DNA of 48,428 nucleotides, from the NCBI GenBank assembly GCA_005882985.1, contig VBEJ01000039.1, forward strand, positions 1-48,428, read 5' to 3'. Shown one piece after another: positions 7,782 through 14,457 of the stretch. A model generated the notes under the pieces. It was not told the origin of the DNA and ran no database searches. It was given only the letters and a program-made list of their open reading frames with translations. The stretch's first letter is position 1; each line of letters begins with the position of its first letter. The DNA comes from Chloroflexota bacterium. GTDB lineage: Bacteria; Chloroflexota; Dehalococcoidia; SM23-28-2; RBG-16-64-32. A program made the position numbers and the translations under genes.

Positions 7782-8918
7782 ATGAGTTTGGCGACGTACA
7801 GGGAGCTCCGCCCCGCTTACGGGTTCGACGAGGTTGCCATCGTGCCCGGAAGCATCACCGTTAACCCAGAGCTGACGGATATCCAATTTAGCATAGGCGA
7901 GCATGCCTTCAACTTTCCGATCCTCGCGGCGGCCCTCGACGCCGTAGTCGACCCTCGCTTCGCGATCGAGCTGGGCCGGCGCGGGGGATTGGCGGTGATG
8001 AACCTTGAGGGGCTCCAGTGCCGCTACGAGGACCCGGCGGAGGCGATCGCGGAAATCGTTGCGGCCTCCCAGGAGGGATCGGCGGCGGCGATCCAACGAC
8101 TCACCGAGATGCCGATGCGCGAGGAGCTGATCGGCCGGCGGGTGCGGGAGATCAAGGAAGGCGGCGCTGCGTGCGCCGTCTCTTGCACTCCGGCGAACAC
8201 GAAGAAGCTGGCGCCAATAGCCGTGGACGCGGGGGCGGACATTTTCGTCGTGCAGTCGACGGTCACGACCGCGCGCCACGTATCGACTTCACCTCGCGGG
8301 CTGATCCTGGAGGAACTGATCGAGAACATTCGGGTTCCGGTGGTTGTCGGGAACACAGTAGGATTCAACGCGGCACGCGAGTTAATGGAAACGGGCATCG
8401 CCGGGATGATGGTTGGAGTGGGGCCGGGAGCGATCTGCACTTCCAGAGAGGTGCTTGGCATCGGCGTACCACAGGTAACGGCCACGATCGACTGCGCAGC
8501 CGCTCGAGACGAGCACTACCGGGACACCGGGCGGTACGTCCCGATCATCACCGACGGCGGGATGCGCAACGGCGGCGATGTCTGTAAAGCGCTCGCAGCC
8601 GGAGCCGATGCGGTCATGCTCGGGACCGCGTTCGCACGAACGGAGGAAGCCCCGGCGAAGGGCTACGCCTGGGGCATGTCGACGGGGCACCGGGAACTGC
8701 CGCGCGGTGTACGCATTCGGCCGGGTGTGGACACGACCCTCGACCGCCTGCTGTTCGGACCGACATCGCGTACAGACGGGACAGAAAACCTTGTCGGCGC
8801 GATCCGGACCTGCATGGGCGTCTGCGGGGCGCGCACGGTCGCGGAGTTCCACGAGGCTGAGATGATCGTGGCTCCGTCGATTAAGACCGAGGGCAAGGTC
8901 TACCAGCTTAGCCGGTAG
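7782..8918 (+). CDS. guaB3: IMP dehydrogenase, GuaB3 family (no CBS domains)
   Basis: A 378-residue TIM-barrel protein. The catalytic loop VGVGPGAICTSREV carries the nucleophilic Cys (C219), and IITDGGMRNGGDVCKALAAGADAVMLG is the phosphate-binding region of IMP dehydrogenases. No CBS (Bateman) insert is present, and the length matches the GuaB3 family of IMPDH-related proteins. It is expected to oxidise IMP to XMP with NAD in guanine nucleotide synthesis, although some IMPDH relatives are GMP reductases. The ORF track extends to 7494, but ATG 7782 fits the promoter and GAGAGGA. The extension overlaps antisense rsmI. No guaA or canonical guaB is visible nearby. Confidence 0.88.
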   Translation: MSLATYRELRPAYGFDEVAIVPGSITVNPELTDIQFSIGEHAFNFPILAAALDAVVDPRFAIELGRRGGLAVMNLEGLQCRYEDPAEAIAEIVAASQEGSAAAIQRLTEMPMREELIGRRVREIKEGGAACAVSCTPANTKKLAPIAVDAGADIFVVQSTVTTARHVSTSPRGLILEELIENIRVPVVVGNTVGFNAARELMETGIAGMMVGVGPGAICTSREVLGIGVPQVTATIDCAAARDEHYRDTGRYVPIITDGGMRNGGDVCKALAAGADAVMLGTAFARTEEAPAKGYAWGMSTGHRELPRGVRIRPGVDTTLDRLLFGPTSRTDGTENLVGAIRTCMGVCGARTVAEFHEAEMIVAPSIKTEGKVYQLSR

Positions 8919-9015
8919 GCTTCACTGGCGATACGATCGCAAATTTCAACCTAGCGAGGCAGAGCGCCCGACGGTTAGGAACCTATCGCCGGTTTCGGAT
9001 CCCACTACTGCGTTC

Positions 9016-9632
9016 GTGAGGCATGCTTTGAGCGACTCAGGTGGCCTTCCAGCGAATATCATTCTCGTCCGGGGATTGCCTGCAAGCGGAAAGAGTACCT
9101 TGGCGCGAGCGGTGGCCGCCGCAAACCATCTGCCGATTTTGGACAGAGACGTCCTCAAAGCGTCGGCGGCGCAGGGCTATCTTGACGACGTAGAGGCTGG
9201 CGAGCTGTCGTATGTCCAACTATTGCTACTCGCGGAACAGCAGCTTGCGCTAAGGCTTGGTGTAGTCGTTGATGGTCGCTTCACGAAAGACGATCTCTCC
9301 TGACACCTTTTATCACCCTGGGCCGTGCTCTCAATGTGCCCGTGCGACTAATTCAATGTGTCGTTGCCCTGGATGTCTTGCAAGAAAGAATTCGAGGACG
9401 TGAGGGACAGGTTACTTTGGTGCAATGGTCTGGTGATTCGGGTATTGCCAAACTGACGAAAAGGTTAGAGGAGGATGCGGCAGCACGATCACTCCTATCT
9501 CCACGACCTGTAGCAGGAGCGGAACTGCTCGCTGTCGATACGGATCAACCGCTAGAACGATGTCTAGAAATAGTCCAGCAGTGGCTCGTGAAAGCTCAAG
9601 ATAAGGGAATGCTAGGTTCAAGATGGTCGTGA
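9016..9632 (+). pseudogene. P-loop kinase gene split by a frameshift
   Basis: Two ORFs in different frames (9016-9303 and 9336-9632) together form one AAA_33-like P-loop kinase. The first has Walker A (ILVRGLPASGKSTLARAVA), LDRDVLKASAA and VVVDGRFTKDDLS, then a stop. Reading the other frame just before that stop gives LTPFITLGRALNVPVRLIQC, which joins directly to LDVLQERIRGREGQ of the second ORF. A one-base indel near 9293-9300 explains both. The intact protein would be about 205 residues, of the small ATP-dependent sugar or nucleoside-type kinase class, with substrate unknown. It may be a true pseudogene, a programmed shift or a sequencing error. The adjacent HAD gene is also broken, which favours decay. 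Confidence 0.75.
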
Positions 9633-9640
9633 CCTACAAC

Positions 9641-10195
9641 ATGACCATCCAAGCTGTGTTCTTCGACTTAGGCGGCGTTATCCTGATGGAAGCCGCTCGC
9701 GACTTCGGGATCGATGCCCGCTTCAGCCTGATGCCCGGCACTGTCACTAGGTGTTTAGACGTCAACAGTCGTTGGAAAGAGGCACGAGTGGGGCTTTGCT
9801 CGTATGAAGAATGGGTCGATTCTGTGCGGGAAGCGCTCGTTGAGGAAGCCGGAGGCCAGGCGGATGAGGTGCAAGGCACTTAAGGCGGAAGCACCAGTCA
9901 ATGAGGGGCCATATCGAATACGAAAACCCGCGACCTAGAGCGCTTCATCAAGCGTCGATTCGGGCCACTGTTCGAGGTTGTCGTGGGCTCGGCGGACTTG
10001 GGCGTCGCCAAGCCAGACCCCGACATCTACTTACACGCCGCACGGCGGCTGTCGCTCCGTCCGAAGGCGTGTGTGTTCATCGACGATGTTGAGGCGAACG
10101 CAAATGGTGCGACCGCCGTTGGAATGAATGGCATACTCTTCGAGTCGACTCAACAACTGGTCCGCGATCTAGACGCACTGCGGGTGCAGGTTTAG
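9641..10195 (+). pseudogene. HAD-superfamily phosphatase gene, broken
   Basis: The N-terminal part (ATG 9641 or 9623) carries HAD motif I (VFFDLGGVIL) and ends at TAA 9881. The same frame has a second stop at 9902 and then resumes with HAD motif II (ISNTKTRDLERFIKRRFG), motif III (LGVAKPDPDIYLHAA) and motif IV (VFIDDVEANANGA), ending at 10195. The joined product would be about 180 residues, shorter than the usual 200-220. The segment leading into motif II looks deleted, in addition to the stops. It overlaps or abuts the broken kinase. Such kinase-phosphatase neighbours often act on small phosphorylated metabolites, but no substrate can be named. Confidence 0.72.
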
Positions 10196-10235
10196 TCCGC
10201 GTCACCTTCTTCGACGTTTGATCGCCTAGCGCCCC

Positions 10236-10742
10236 TTATACAAGAGCTTGGCCCCAATCCTTGAAGTCTTCCGCGGGGTGACCCATGAGGTAGCGGATGG
10301 TCACAATCTCCCCTACATGCACGAAGTGATGCGCCGCAACCCGCATGAGGGCGTAGCGTAGTGACAGGCCAATCGGGTGTAGATAGTCAATGGCACCGTC
10401 ATAGGGGATCGTTCGGTCGAGGTCTGGCTCCGGCTTGGAGTCAAGGAACCGCTTCGATGCCTCGCGGACTTCACTCATTCCGGCAAGTATAGCGGGCCAG
10501 TTGTGTGCATCTCCACCGCCGCCAGTGCGAATCATCGGATCGCTTATGACTGGATGAGATGGCAGCCCCTGCAATCTGGCGTTGATCCATGAGTCCACCA
10601 GGTTCGTAACGTGGCCGACCGTCCAAGCGATGCTGCTGCCACCGTCGTGGCGGCGCGTCGCTTCCTTCGGAGCCAGCCCGCTTATGGCCCGGTCGAGATC
10701 ATTCCAGGATTCGTGCATCAATAGAATGAGCTTGTCCGGCAT
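10236..10742 (-). CDS. DinB-like (DUF664/YfiT-type) four-helix protein
   Basis: A 168-residue protein with the DinB/YfiT pattern: an early helix (LMHESWNDLDRAISGL), a GHVTNLVDSW segment whose His aligns with the first metal ligand, and a C-terminal HHFVHVGEIVTIRYLMG that supplies the remaining His ligands. DinB-fold proteins bind a divalent metal through a His triad. Many are thiol-dependent transferases using bacillithiol, mycothiol or glutathione, while others are uncharacterised. AAGGGGG lies just upstream of ATG 10742. It is transcribed against the broken HAD gene. Activity and thiol partner are unknown. Confidence 0.72.
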   Translation of the reverse strand: MPDKLILLMHESWNDLDRAISGLAPKEATRRHDGGSSIAWTVGHVTNLVDSWINARLQGLPSHPVISDPMIRTGGGGDAHNWPAILAGMSEVREASKRFLDSKPEPDLDRTIPYDGAIDYLHPIGLSLRYALMRVAAHHFVHVGEIVTIRYLMGHPAEDFKDWGQALV

Positions 10743-10775
10743 GCAGCCCCCTTGATGTCCACCTGACCTGGTAAG

Positions 10776-11021
10776 TTACTTCTCTAGCTTGTCGAGGCGC
10801 CTCCAGACGTCGTAGTCGATTTGCCTGTGGCGGGCGAGGCTCGCAGCGAGGAGGGCGACGCCGAGGACGACTCCGCTGATGATAGTCACTACGTCGCTGT
10901 CTGCCGCCGCGCCGATCGCCAGGACGATAGCTGCTATGGCCGCCACGAGCGCTGGTACTCCAACCTCGACGTGGCCTCGTTCATCGTTGTGAATCTGTTG
11001 AACGGTCCTGATGAACCGCAT
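10776..11021 (-). CDS. Small two-helix membrane protein
   Basis: An 81-residue protein. The N-terminus is charged (MRFIRTVQQIHNDERG), then come two hydrophobic segments (VGVPALVAAIAAIVLAIGAA and VVTIISGVVLGVALLAASLA), then a basic and acidic cytosolic-type tail (RHRQIDYDVWRRLDKLEK). AAAGGA at 11031-11036 gives a strong ribosome site 9 nt before ATG 11021, which supports it as a real gene. No family is recognised. It is divergent from parA, 289 nt away, and precedes the DinB-like gene by 33 nt on the same strand. Confidence 0.6.
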   Translation of the reverse strand: MRFIRTVQQIHNDERGHVEVGVPALVAAIAAIVLAIGAAADSDVVTIISGVVLGVALLAASLARHRQIDYDVWRRLDKLEK

Positions 11022-11113
11022 CTCGATGTCTCCTTTCGCGCGAACATGGCCGCGTTTTGCGCGGCAGCGGCTGGCGATAGTCCGGCGGGGCCCCCGAAAA
11101 CAGCCTAGTTGTT

Positions 11114-11125
11114 GTTGATATCAAC
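11114..11125. promoter_or_regulatory. 12-bp perfect palindrome between the membrane-protein gene and parA
   Basis: GTTGATATCAAC reads the same on both strands and lies in the divergent intergenic region, about 90 nt upstream of the membrane-protein start and 186 nt upstream of parA ATG 11311. It is a candidate operator. A 12-bp palindrome could also occur by chance, so support is modest. No close second copy was seen in this region. Confidence 0.3.
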
Positions 11126-11278
11126 GTTGGCTTCCCTATTCCGCCGTTCGTGCGCATCATCGGAAAAGCCGGACCCTCGGTCAATAGCTTAAGGAGGAAA
11201 AATCGGCGGTCAGATGAGGGCAAGTGCGATTCGGGATATACCGCAGACTCTGGCGGTCCGAAAGGGGACAGCTTGCCA

Positions 11279-11294
11279 GCGCACTGGTGTGCTG
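11279..11294 (-). repeat. Tandem 8-bp iterons in front of parA (minus orientation)
   Basis: On the minus strand this reads CAGCACAC then CAGTGCGC, two adjacent 8-bp units related to those downstream of the RHH gene (consensus CAGTRCRC). The block ends 16 nt before ATG 11311, the place for an autoregulatory operator of a parA-RHH pair. Degenerate 8-mers can arise by chance. The value lies in the tandem phasing and in the downstream copies. Confidence 0.45.
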
Positions 11295-11310
11295 CCATGA
11301 TGCTGCTGTT

Positions 11311-12117
11311 ATGGCCCGGGTGATTGCAATCGCAAACCAGAAGGGCGGAGTCGGTAAGACGACGACGACGATCAATATCGGAATCGGACTATCCGAGCGC
11401 GGCAGAAGCGTTATTCTGATCGACTTCGATCCCCAGGGCAGCTTGACGCAGGGTCTTGGCGTCGACCCGGACTCCCTGTCGGCCACTACCTACGATGCCC
11501 TGATCGATGACGAGACGCCGCTGGACTGGGTCTTCCTTCGGGTCCGGAGCAAAGTTGTGCTGGCCCCGGCCGGCATCGACCTGGCGGGCGCGGAGTTCGA
11601 GCTAGCGGCGACAGCGGACTGGCAACAGACGCTGCGCCGCAGGCTCGTAACACTCAAGACGGAGGCCGACTTCATCCTGATAGATTGTCCGACCTCTTTG
11701 GGTGTTCTGACGGTGAACGCGCTTGTTGCCGCGAACGAGGTAGTGGTGCCTGCTGAATGCAGTTTCCTTGCGTTTCGGGGGCTCAGCGGTCTTCTTGCCA
11801 CCATCAAGGGAGTCCAGGCACGATTCAATCCCAGGCTTAAGATCACCACGATATTGCCTGTAAAGGTACCGCGAACGGTTCATGCACGAGAGGCGCTCGA
11901 GGAGCTCCGGCGTATATGCGGCCCGCTGGTCAGCGACATTATCGTTCCTCAGCGCGTGAAGGTAGCTGACGCCCTCATCAGCGGGAAATCCATTCTGGAA
12001 TTCGATCCGAGGAGCGACGCTGCGGAGGCGTTCCGCCGGATAACGGAGGTGATTGATCATGGCGAAAAGGGTATCTATGAAGGGGCGCGGCTTAGAGGCC
12101 GTTTACGGAGACTATAG
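11311..12117 (+). CDS. parA: ParA-family partition ATPase
   Basis: A 268-residue ParA/MinD-class ATPase. The deviant Walker A with signature lysines is at residues 10-17 (QKGGVGKT). Walker A' is VILIDFDPQGSLTQGLG and Walker B is ADFILIDCPTSLGVLTVNAL. The short length with no N-terminal HTH matches type Ib partition ATPases, which are paired with small ribbon-helix-helix partners rather than ParB. ATG 11311 is chosen because it opens directly into the ATPase fold, whereas the track start (GTG 11224) adds 29 unlikely residues. Its 3' end overlaps the RHH gene by 59 nt, so the two are coupled. It should position DNA by forming ATP-dependent gradients on the nucleoid. Confidence 0.9.
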   Translation: MARVIAIANQKGGVGKTTTTINIGIGLSERGRSVILIDFDPQGSLTQGLGVDPDSLSATTYDALIDDETPLDWVFLRVRSKVVLAPAGIDLAGAEFELAATADWQQTLRRRLVTLKTEADFILIDCPTSLGVLTVNALVAANEVVVPAECSFLAFRGLSGLLATIKGVQARFNPRLKITTILPVKVPRTVHAREALEELRRICGPLVSDIIVPQRVKVADALISGKSILEFDPRSDAAEAFRRITEVIDHGEKGIYEGARLRGRLRRL

Positions 12118-12343
12118 GGCCGCACCAGTACGCCGGACCACTGGTGTAGACGTATACGGGCAGAGTGGTGCACCAGCCAAGCAGACGGATCAGTCGCTGC
12201 TGAAAGCAACATTCTACCTTGATCGCGAGACGATCGACCTGTTGGAGCGGTTGTGGCTCGATCAACGCAGAAGGGGGCGCAGGGGTTCGAGCAAGAGCGC
12301 GTTGGTCCGCATGGCTATTCGGCTGTTGGCCGAGCAGAACTGA
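12059..12343 (+). CDS. Ribbon-helix-helix DNA-binding partner of ParA (ParG/CopG-like)
   Basis: A 94-residue protein. The first 45 residues are basic and flexible-looking (MAKRVSMKGRGLEAVYGDY...). The C-terminal half reads LLKATFYLDRETIDLLERLW then SSKSALVRMAIRLLAEQN, the strand-helix-helix of an RHH fold. In type Ib systems such a protein binds tandem short repeats as a centromere, stimulates the ParA ATPase through its flexible tail and represses the operon. ATG 12059 lies inside parA and gives strong overlap coupling. One 8-bp repeat unit (CAGTACGC, 12126-12133) also lies inside this gene. The fold assignment is from pattern only. Confidence 0.75.
   Translation: MAKRVSMKGRGLEAVYGDYRAAPVRRTTGVDVYGQSGAPAKQTDQSLLKATFYLDRETIDLLERLWLDQRRRGRRGSSKSALVRMAIRLLAEQN
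12126..12145 (+). repeat. Iteron unit and inverted ACCAGT/ACTGGT arms inside the RHH gene
   Basis: CAGTACGC at 12126-12133 matches the iteron consensus. ACCAGT at 12124-12129 has its reverse complement ACTGGT at 12140-12145. It sits within the coding sequence, so it could reflect codon choice only. Confidence 0.3.
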
Positions 12344-12427
12344 TGGTTAAACCAAGGCGTCTGTGATTATACAGGAGGCTGGGAGGCTTCTAGACTTGCA
12401 GACCTGTAAGCCCGTATATCAGTTGGC

Positions 12428-12443
12428 CAGTAGACCAGTACGC
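12428..12443 (+). repeat. Two tandem 8-bp iterons downstream of the RHH gene
   Basis: CAGTAGAC followed directly by CAGTACGC. Both fit the CAGTRCRC-type consensus within one or two bases, and both are in the same orientation as the block at 12583. They lie about 85 nt after the RHH stop. Confidence 0.5.
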
Positions 12444-12582
12444 ATCCGAAACCGTTCCCCGGAGGGGGGATTAGCCGCAACTCTAATTGCCCGGATGAAC
12501 CGCACCTCTGGTTTGTCCTCGGCGCCAAAAAAATAACCCCCCCCCCGTCCCTTTTGCAATCCAGACCTGCCGAACGGTACGT

Positions 12583-12608
12583 CAGTACACCAGTACACCA
12601 GTGCACTG
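12583..12608 (+). repeat. Three tandem 8-bp iterons (candidate parS core)
   Basis: CAGTACAC, CAGTACAC and CAGTGCAC follow one another without gaps, and the last unit with the next two bases makes the palindrome CAGTGCACTG. Exact head-to-tail 8-bp units beside a ParA/RHH pair resemble the iterated centromere sites bound by RHH partition proteins. In the omega and ParG systems the units are short repeats of this kind. Binding is inferred. Confidence 0.6.
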
Positions 12609-12646
12609 TTACATCCGCCGGGACGACTGCAGAAGCCGGGCAAAAA

Positions 12647-13588
12647 TCAGATCGCCATCTGGAGCTGGCCCGAGTGCTCCCGTTGGGGCGCCGGCGCGTG
12701 CGTTCGCTCACGGAAGCCGTACTTTTCGCGTAGTTCACTAACTTTGGCCATCACCTGTTGGGTGTAGTCTTTCGGGGCGTAGGCACCGCGGTAGTACTTC
12801 TCGTAGCGCGGCATGAGGTGGGGGTACGCCTCGCGAAGGGCCGGCATGAACCACTCCTTGCTACCGGCCTTGAGGTTGAGCACGTTGGGAGCGATGAATT
12901 TCGCGCCGTGATCGCGAGCGGCGTGGATGACCGCTTCGAGGTGCGGCTCGTCGTCGGTGAGTCCGGGGATTATCGGTGCGATCATGACCCCGCAGGAGAC
13001 GCCGGCGGCGCTCAACTCCTGAAGCGCTTCGAAACGCTTGACGGGCTTCGCCGTGCCCGGCTCCATCTTCTTCCAGACCGCCTCGTCCAGCGTTGGGATG
13101 CTGAAGGCTACCTGGGCGTCGGTGACTTCGGCGAGCTGCGACCAGAGAGCGAGGTCGCGGATGACCGAGGGTGACTTCGTAAGCATGTGGACCGGCTGGC
13201 GGAAATCGAGGAGGACCTCGAGAATCTTCCGCGTGATTTCATACTTCATCTCTGCCTGCTGGTACGGATCACAAGCGGTGCCGAGCACGATCAATTCGCG
13301 CTTCCAGCTCCTCTTGCTCAGTTGCTGGCGGAGGATGTCGGCAGCGTTGGTTTTGACGACGATCCGCGACTCGAAGTCACGACCGGAATCATAGCCGAGG
13401 TACTCGTGGGTTCCGCGAGCGAAGCAGTAGACGCAGGCGTGCTGGCAGCCGCGGTAGGGATTGATACTCCAGCGGAAGCCAAGCCCCGGCGTGTTTGTGC
13501 TATTGATGATGGTCTTGCACTCGATCTCTTCGAAGACGACGCCTGATGCCACGCCGGTATTAGAACGCACGTTCGCCCTTGAAGTCAA
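12647..13588 (-). CDS. Radical SAM protein, Rv2578c family (SPL-like)
   Basis: A 313-residue radical SAM protein. The cluster motif is CQHACVYCFAR (CxxxCxYC), preceded by SINPYRGC and followed by KTNAADILRQQL, the pattern of the Rv2578c/YgiQ-like SplB relatives. QQAEMKYEITRKILEVLLDF and GVMIAPIIPGLTDDE also fit. Members are often compared to spore photoproduct lyase, but no activity is proven for this subfamily. The TTG start at 13588 coincides with a TTGACT that could be a -35 box. GTG 13552 (opening MASGVVFEEIE) is a plausible shorter start. It follows prmC by 20 nt, so it can be read from the hisS/prfA side. Confidence 0.88.
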   Translation of the reverse strand: MTSRANVRSNTGVASGVVFEEIECKTIINSTNTPGLGFRWSINPYRGCQHACVYCFARGTHEYLGYDSGRDFESRIVVKTNAADILRQQLSKRSWKRELIVLGTACDPYQQAEMKYEITRKILEVLLDFRQPVHMLTKSPSVIRDLALWSQLAEVTDAQVAFSIPTLDEAVWKKMEPGTAKPVKRFEALQELSAAGVSCGVMIAPIIPGLTDDEPHLEAVIHAARDHGAKFIAPNVLNLKAGSKEWFMPALREAYPHLMPRYEKYYRGAYAPKDYTQQVMAKVSELREKYGFRERTHAPAPQREHSGQLQMAI

Positions 13589-13608
13589 CCCGAGCGTGGC
13601 ATAAAGAA

Positions 13609-14457
13609 TTAGGTGTGAACGGCGAGCACCCTGTCGCGCCCTGACGGATCCGGCATGACCTTGACCGCGGCTTCCGGGAAGGCTGCGCGCGCAGCTGCTT
13701 TCGCGGCCCGGCCCTGCATGTCGCCGATCTCGGCAAGCAGGACTCCCGACGGGCTGAGCCGAGCGGGCGCTTGCTCGAGCAGACGCTCTATCACGCGGAG
13801 GCCATCGGGGCCGCCGTCTAGGCCTTCGCGTGGCTCATGGTCCTTGATTTCCGGCGGGAGCGCCTTCCAGTCTGCCGTCGTGACGTAAGGCAGGTTGGCC
13901 ACGAGGACGTCTACCCGTCCGGGCACCGTATCGAGGAGGTCGCTTTGCAGGAACCTGATACGCTTATCGACTCTGTGGCGAGCGGCGTTGCGCTGGGCCA
14001 ATTCCAGTGCTTCCGGCGAGGTATCCGTCGCCGTAATCTTCCCTTCCGGGAGGGCGCTGGCGAGCGCAACAGCGATCGCGCCGCTGCCCGTCCCGACGTC
14101 AGCGATCGGAAGCGCATCGGCTAAAAGTTTCTTGTGGGCGGCTTCGATTGCCAGCTCCACCAGGACCTCTGTTTCGGGCCGGGGAATTATGGCCACGGGC
14201 GTAACCTCGAAGTCGAGGCCGAAGAACTCCTTGTGGCCGATGATGTACGCGGTCGGTTCGTGAATGAGGCGTCGGCGCACCAAGTCTCGAAAGCGCTGCT
14301 GCTCCTCCTCCGACAGTTCGGCGGTAAGGAGCCGGTATAGGCTCGCCCGGTCTACGCCCAGGCAGTGGCGAAGGAGGAGTTCAGCCTCCAGCTCCGGCTC
14401 GTCGCTTACCTGTGGGAGGAGGCGCCGTGCCTGGCGGAGCGCCTCCAGGACGTTCAC
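13609..14457 (-). CDS. prmC: Release-factor glutamine N5-methyltransferase PrmC
   Basis: A 282-residue SAM methyltransferase that methylates the GGQ glutamine of RF1 and RF2. The N-terminal helical domain (LLLRHCLGVDRASLYRLL) is followed by the PRPETEVLVELAIE motif, the SAM site (IADVGTGSGAIAVALASALP) and the catalytic NPPY region, which here reads VANLPYV. NLPY in place of NPPY is a conservative variant at the motif that holds the Gln amide. Its start overlaps the prfA stop (ATGA), the standard prfA-prmC arrangement, so the enzyme is made together with its substrate. Confidence 0.94.
   Translation of the reverse strand: MNVLEALRQARRLLPQVSDEPELEAELLLRHCLGVDRASLYRLLTAELSEEEQQRFRDLVRRRLIHEPTAYIIGHKEFFGLDFEVTPVAIIPRPETEVLVELAIEAAHKKLLADALPIADVGTGSGAIAVALASALPEGKITATDTSPEALELAQRNAARHRVDKRIRFLQSDLLDTVPGRVDVLVANLPYVTTADWKALPPEIKDHEPREGLDGGPDGLRVIERLLEQAPARLSPSGVLLAEIGDMQGRAAKAAARAAFPEAAVKVMPDPSGRDRVLAVHT

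Larger units (their letters stand above)
12344..12646. other. Gene-free stretch downstream of the RHH gene, with iterons and homopolymers
   Basis: 303 bases without a convincing ORF. It holds the two iteron blocks listed separately, two copies of CAGACCTG (12399-12406 and 12562-12569), a run of seven A (12527-12533) and a run of ten C (12537-12546). The mixture of short repeats next to a parA-RHH pair is what a partition centromere region looks like. No promoter or terminator is clear. Confidence 0.55.

Noticed and set aside
11214-11300. Possible 28-residue leader peptide before parA
   Set aside because: AAGGAGG at 11191-11197 is 16 nt from this ATG, too far for efficient use, and the peptide has no distinct features.
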